A stretch of 64,000 bases of DNA from Flagellimonas amphidinii (GTDB taxonomy: Bacteria; Bacteroidota; Bacteroidia; Flavobacteriales; Flavobacteriaceae), in contig NZ_JABFNN010000021.1 in assembly GCF_013090115.1 (NCBI RefSeq), positions 186,001-250,000 on the forward strand, written 5' to 3'. A program made the position numbers and the translations under genes. Of the stretch, positions 62,440-64,000 are shown in pieces. The notes under the pieces are model-generated. The model saw nothing but the letters and a program-made list of their open reading frames with translations, had not been told where the DNA came from and searched no databases. Position 1 is the first letter of the stretch, and every line of letters begins with the position of its first letter.

Positions 62440-64000
62440 GTTCCAATTCTAGTTTTCTGTAGTTTTCCAAGCGTTCCAAAACTTGTTTTGCATCTTCCAA
62501 ATAGTTTTGGGCAAATTCTTTTGAAGGCTCATTTTTGTTCAACTGCAACGTCAAGTTTTCAAAACCTCCTGGAAATGCTATTTTTCCAGATTCCACATAT
62601 AACTCATTGAAATCTCTTATTATACTGGAGTGGGTATTGGTCTTTACTTTTTCGGCAGTTAATAACGCCTTGGCTGAGTTGACAATTGATTGGTAGGAGT
62701 AATAGATACTTGCCGGCCATTTTTGATTTTTGAGTGCTTCTTCAGCATTTTCAATTTTCTCTTGGCTTTCGTAGAAAAGTGTAGCTACCAAATCCACAAT
62801 TACACCAGCGCATTCTCCTATTCCTATTTCCTTTTTATATTTTTCTTCATTTCCCCAATCGATAAAATCATCTTGGGTAAGGTTATCGATATCCGTTAAT
62901 GGCTTCAAAAATTCGTAGAAATATTGTTCTCCTTTTTCCTGATAGTATTCAGCATAAGATGTTCCATTGCCATTGGTGTCGTAATCATCCAAAATGAGCT
63001 TAAGCGCCTGTGGTCCCCTTTTACTTGGAATTTTCACCACTTTATCAGCAAATTGCCCTTTACCATCACCAAAATTACCTCCTCCCAACAACACTTGTAG
63101 GGCAGGAGCCACCAATTTATCCTTAGTACGAATGGACATTCCTTGAAATCCTATATTGGCCATATTGTGTTGGCCACAAGCGTTCATGCAACCACTTATT
63201 TTAATGACCACATCTGGGTTATTGATGTACTGCGGGTAATCAGATTTAATAACACGTTCCAATTCTTCGGCAATTCCTGTACTACTGGCAATTCCCAAAT
63301 TACATGTATCCGTGCCGGGACATGCTGTTATATCCAATGCTTTGTTATATCCGGCCTCTGCAAATCCCAGTTTCTTGAGTTCTGAATAGAAAAACGGAAT
63401 CAATTCTTCTTTTACAAATGGAATAAGTATGTTCTGCCTTAGCGACAAACGAATCTCTCCGGCCGCATAATCTTGTACCAATTTTGCCAATTTTCTGGCT
63501 TTATCCGTATAAAAATCCCCAAGCAACACCTTGATTCCTATTGCAACGAATCCTTCTTGTTTTTGGGGCACCAAATTTGTGGATTTCCATTGTTCAAATT
63601 CGGATACGTTTTCAAGCTCCACGTTAGGCACTTCAACATTTGCCACTTTGGGCTCTGGATAGCTCAAAAAATCAATGGGATATGTCTGATGTGGAATTGC
63701 CAACTGCTCTTCTTCCAAAAGTTTTTTGAATCCGTCCAAACCAATATCTTTCAGCAGAAATTTCATTCTGGCTTTTGCCCTGCTCTTACGTTCACCATGT
63801 CTATCAAAAACACGGATAACGCCTTCCATTAAAGGTATGATTTGGTCAGTAGCCAAGAAATTATACAATTCATCAGCATGTCTGGGCTGTGAACCCAATC
63901 CGCCTCCAAGCATTACCTTAAAACCTCTTTCCCCATTCTTTACTTTTGCGATAAAGCCCAAATCATGCATATAAGACAAACCTGTGTCCTCATCACTGGA
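62432..64000 (-). CDS. siroheme sulfite (or nitrite) reductase with C-terminal HEPN-like domain; 5' end outside window
   Basis: The frame is open to the window edge; 522 codons are visible. The 4Fe-4S/siroheme cysteines are present: ACPGTDTCNLG and GCMNACGQHN. GLGSQPRH (at the start) and LSLRQNILIPF are the substrate-side segments of NirA/CysI-like proteins. The last about 130 residues (after DFIDWGNEEKYKKE) are not part of the reductase: they are helical and contain PASIYYSYQSIVNSAKALL, like HEPN domains. Sulfite rather than nitrite is favoured by the cobA and ferredoxin-reductase neighbours and the met genes beyond. Confidence 0.88.
   Translation of the reverse strand, partial: SSDEDTGLSYMHDLGFIAKVKNGERGFKVMLGGGLGSQPRHADELYNFLATDQIIPLMEGVIRVFDRHGERKSRAKARMKFLLKDIGLDGFKKLLEEEQLAIPHQTYPIDFLSYPEPKVANVEVPNVELENVSEFEQWKSTNLVPQKQEGFVAIGIKVLLGDFYTDKARKLAKLVQDYAAGEIRLSLRQNILIPFVKEELIPFFYSELKKLGFAEAGYNKALDITACPGTDTCNLGIASSTGIAEELERVIKSDYPQYINNPDVVIKISGCMNACGQHNMANIGFQGMSIRTKDKLVAPALQVLLGGGNFGDGKGQFADKVVKIPSKRGPQALKLILDDYDTNGNGTSYAEYYQEKGEQYFYEFLKPLTDIDNLTQDDFIDWGNEEKYKKEIGIGECAGVIVDLVATLFYESQEKIENAEEALKNQKWPASIYYSYQSIVNSAKALLTAEKVKTNTHSSIIRDFNELYVESGKIAFPGGFENLTLQLNKNEPSKEFAQNYLEDAKQVLERLENYRKLELEHA

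Overview
The window looks like the chromosome of a marine-type member of the Flavobacteriaceae (Bacteroidetes). The evidence is: the complete flavobacterial dcw (division and cell wall) order from mraZ to ftsZ; gliding genes gldA, gldB and gldC; a methionine synthase split in two; DUF3857 proteins; an ECF sigma/anti-sigma cassette; many TTG and GTG starts; and promoters of the TAnnTTTG type rather than E. coli-like ones. Genus cannot be fixed from sequence reading alone. I see no phage, insertion sequence, CRISPR array or rRNA. It reads as core chromosome with a short accessory-looking stretch around 47.4-55 kb.

Layout. 1-1.5 kb: end of a LamG-domain protein (+), a shared terminator, tRNA-Arg(UCG) and a YqeY protein (-). 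1.56-16.93 kb (-): the dcw cluster, transcribed mraZ-rsmH-ftsL-ftsI-murE-mraY-murD-ftsW-murG-murC-ftsQ-ftsA-ftsZ with overlaps or tiny gaps, preceded by a promoter and a three-copy, 10-nt-period MraZ operator. 17.2-26.4 kb: an alpha/beta hydrolase and engB (+), gldB-gldC (-), nadE and a LuxR-type regulator (+), dnaG (-), and small repeat and zinc-ribbon proteins (+). 25.3-40.3 kb (-): an envelope stress-like cassette (sigma, anti-sigma-like, outer-membrane protein), a prenyl diphosphate synthase, rlmN, queA, aroA, a MazG-like protein, three consecutive DUF3857/transglutaminase-like proteins, dtd and rsgA. 40.35-41.35 kb (+): a tandem pair of nearly identical small secreted proteins. 42.2-46.35 kb (-): the Phe/Tyr operon pheA-aminotransferase-tyrA-DAHP synthase/chorismate mutase. 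46.5-48.9 kb (+): gldA and a PLP decarboxylase. 48.9-55 kb (-): outer-membrane receptor-like protein, membrane-anchored LuxR protein, serine hydrolase, GIN-domain lipoprotein and PagL-like lipid A deacylase. 55-60.4 kb (-): split metH, an IVP four-helix protein and metF behind a SAM-I riboswitch. 60.5-64 kb (-): sulfite reductase (runs off the window), cobA (siroheme) and a ferredoxin-NADP reductase-like protein, which together supply sulfide upstream of methionine.

The strongest regulatory find is a complete, classical attenuator in front of pheA: promoter, a 23-residue leader peptide in which 10 of residues 5-16 are Phe or Tyr, a leader stem lying on those codons, an alternative stem, and a terminator whose U-run stops 3 nt before the pheA start codon. 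Other points: a DnaG primase whose four zinc ligands are all substituted, a response regulator with Glu in place of the phospho-acceptor Asp, two DUF3857 proteins that have lost the transglutaminase Cys and His beside a third that keeps them, a duplicated small protein with dozens of silent but almost no amino-acid changes, and a sulfite reductase with an extra helical (HEPN-like) tail. All statements come from reading the sequence by eye; no database search or folding program was run.
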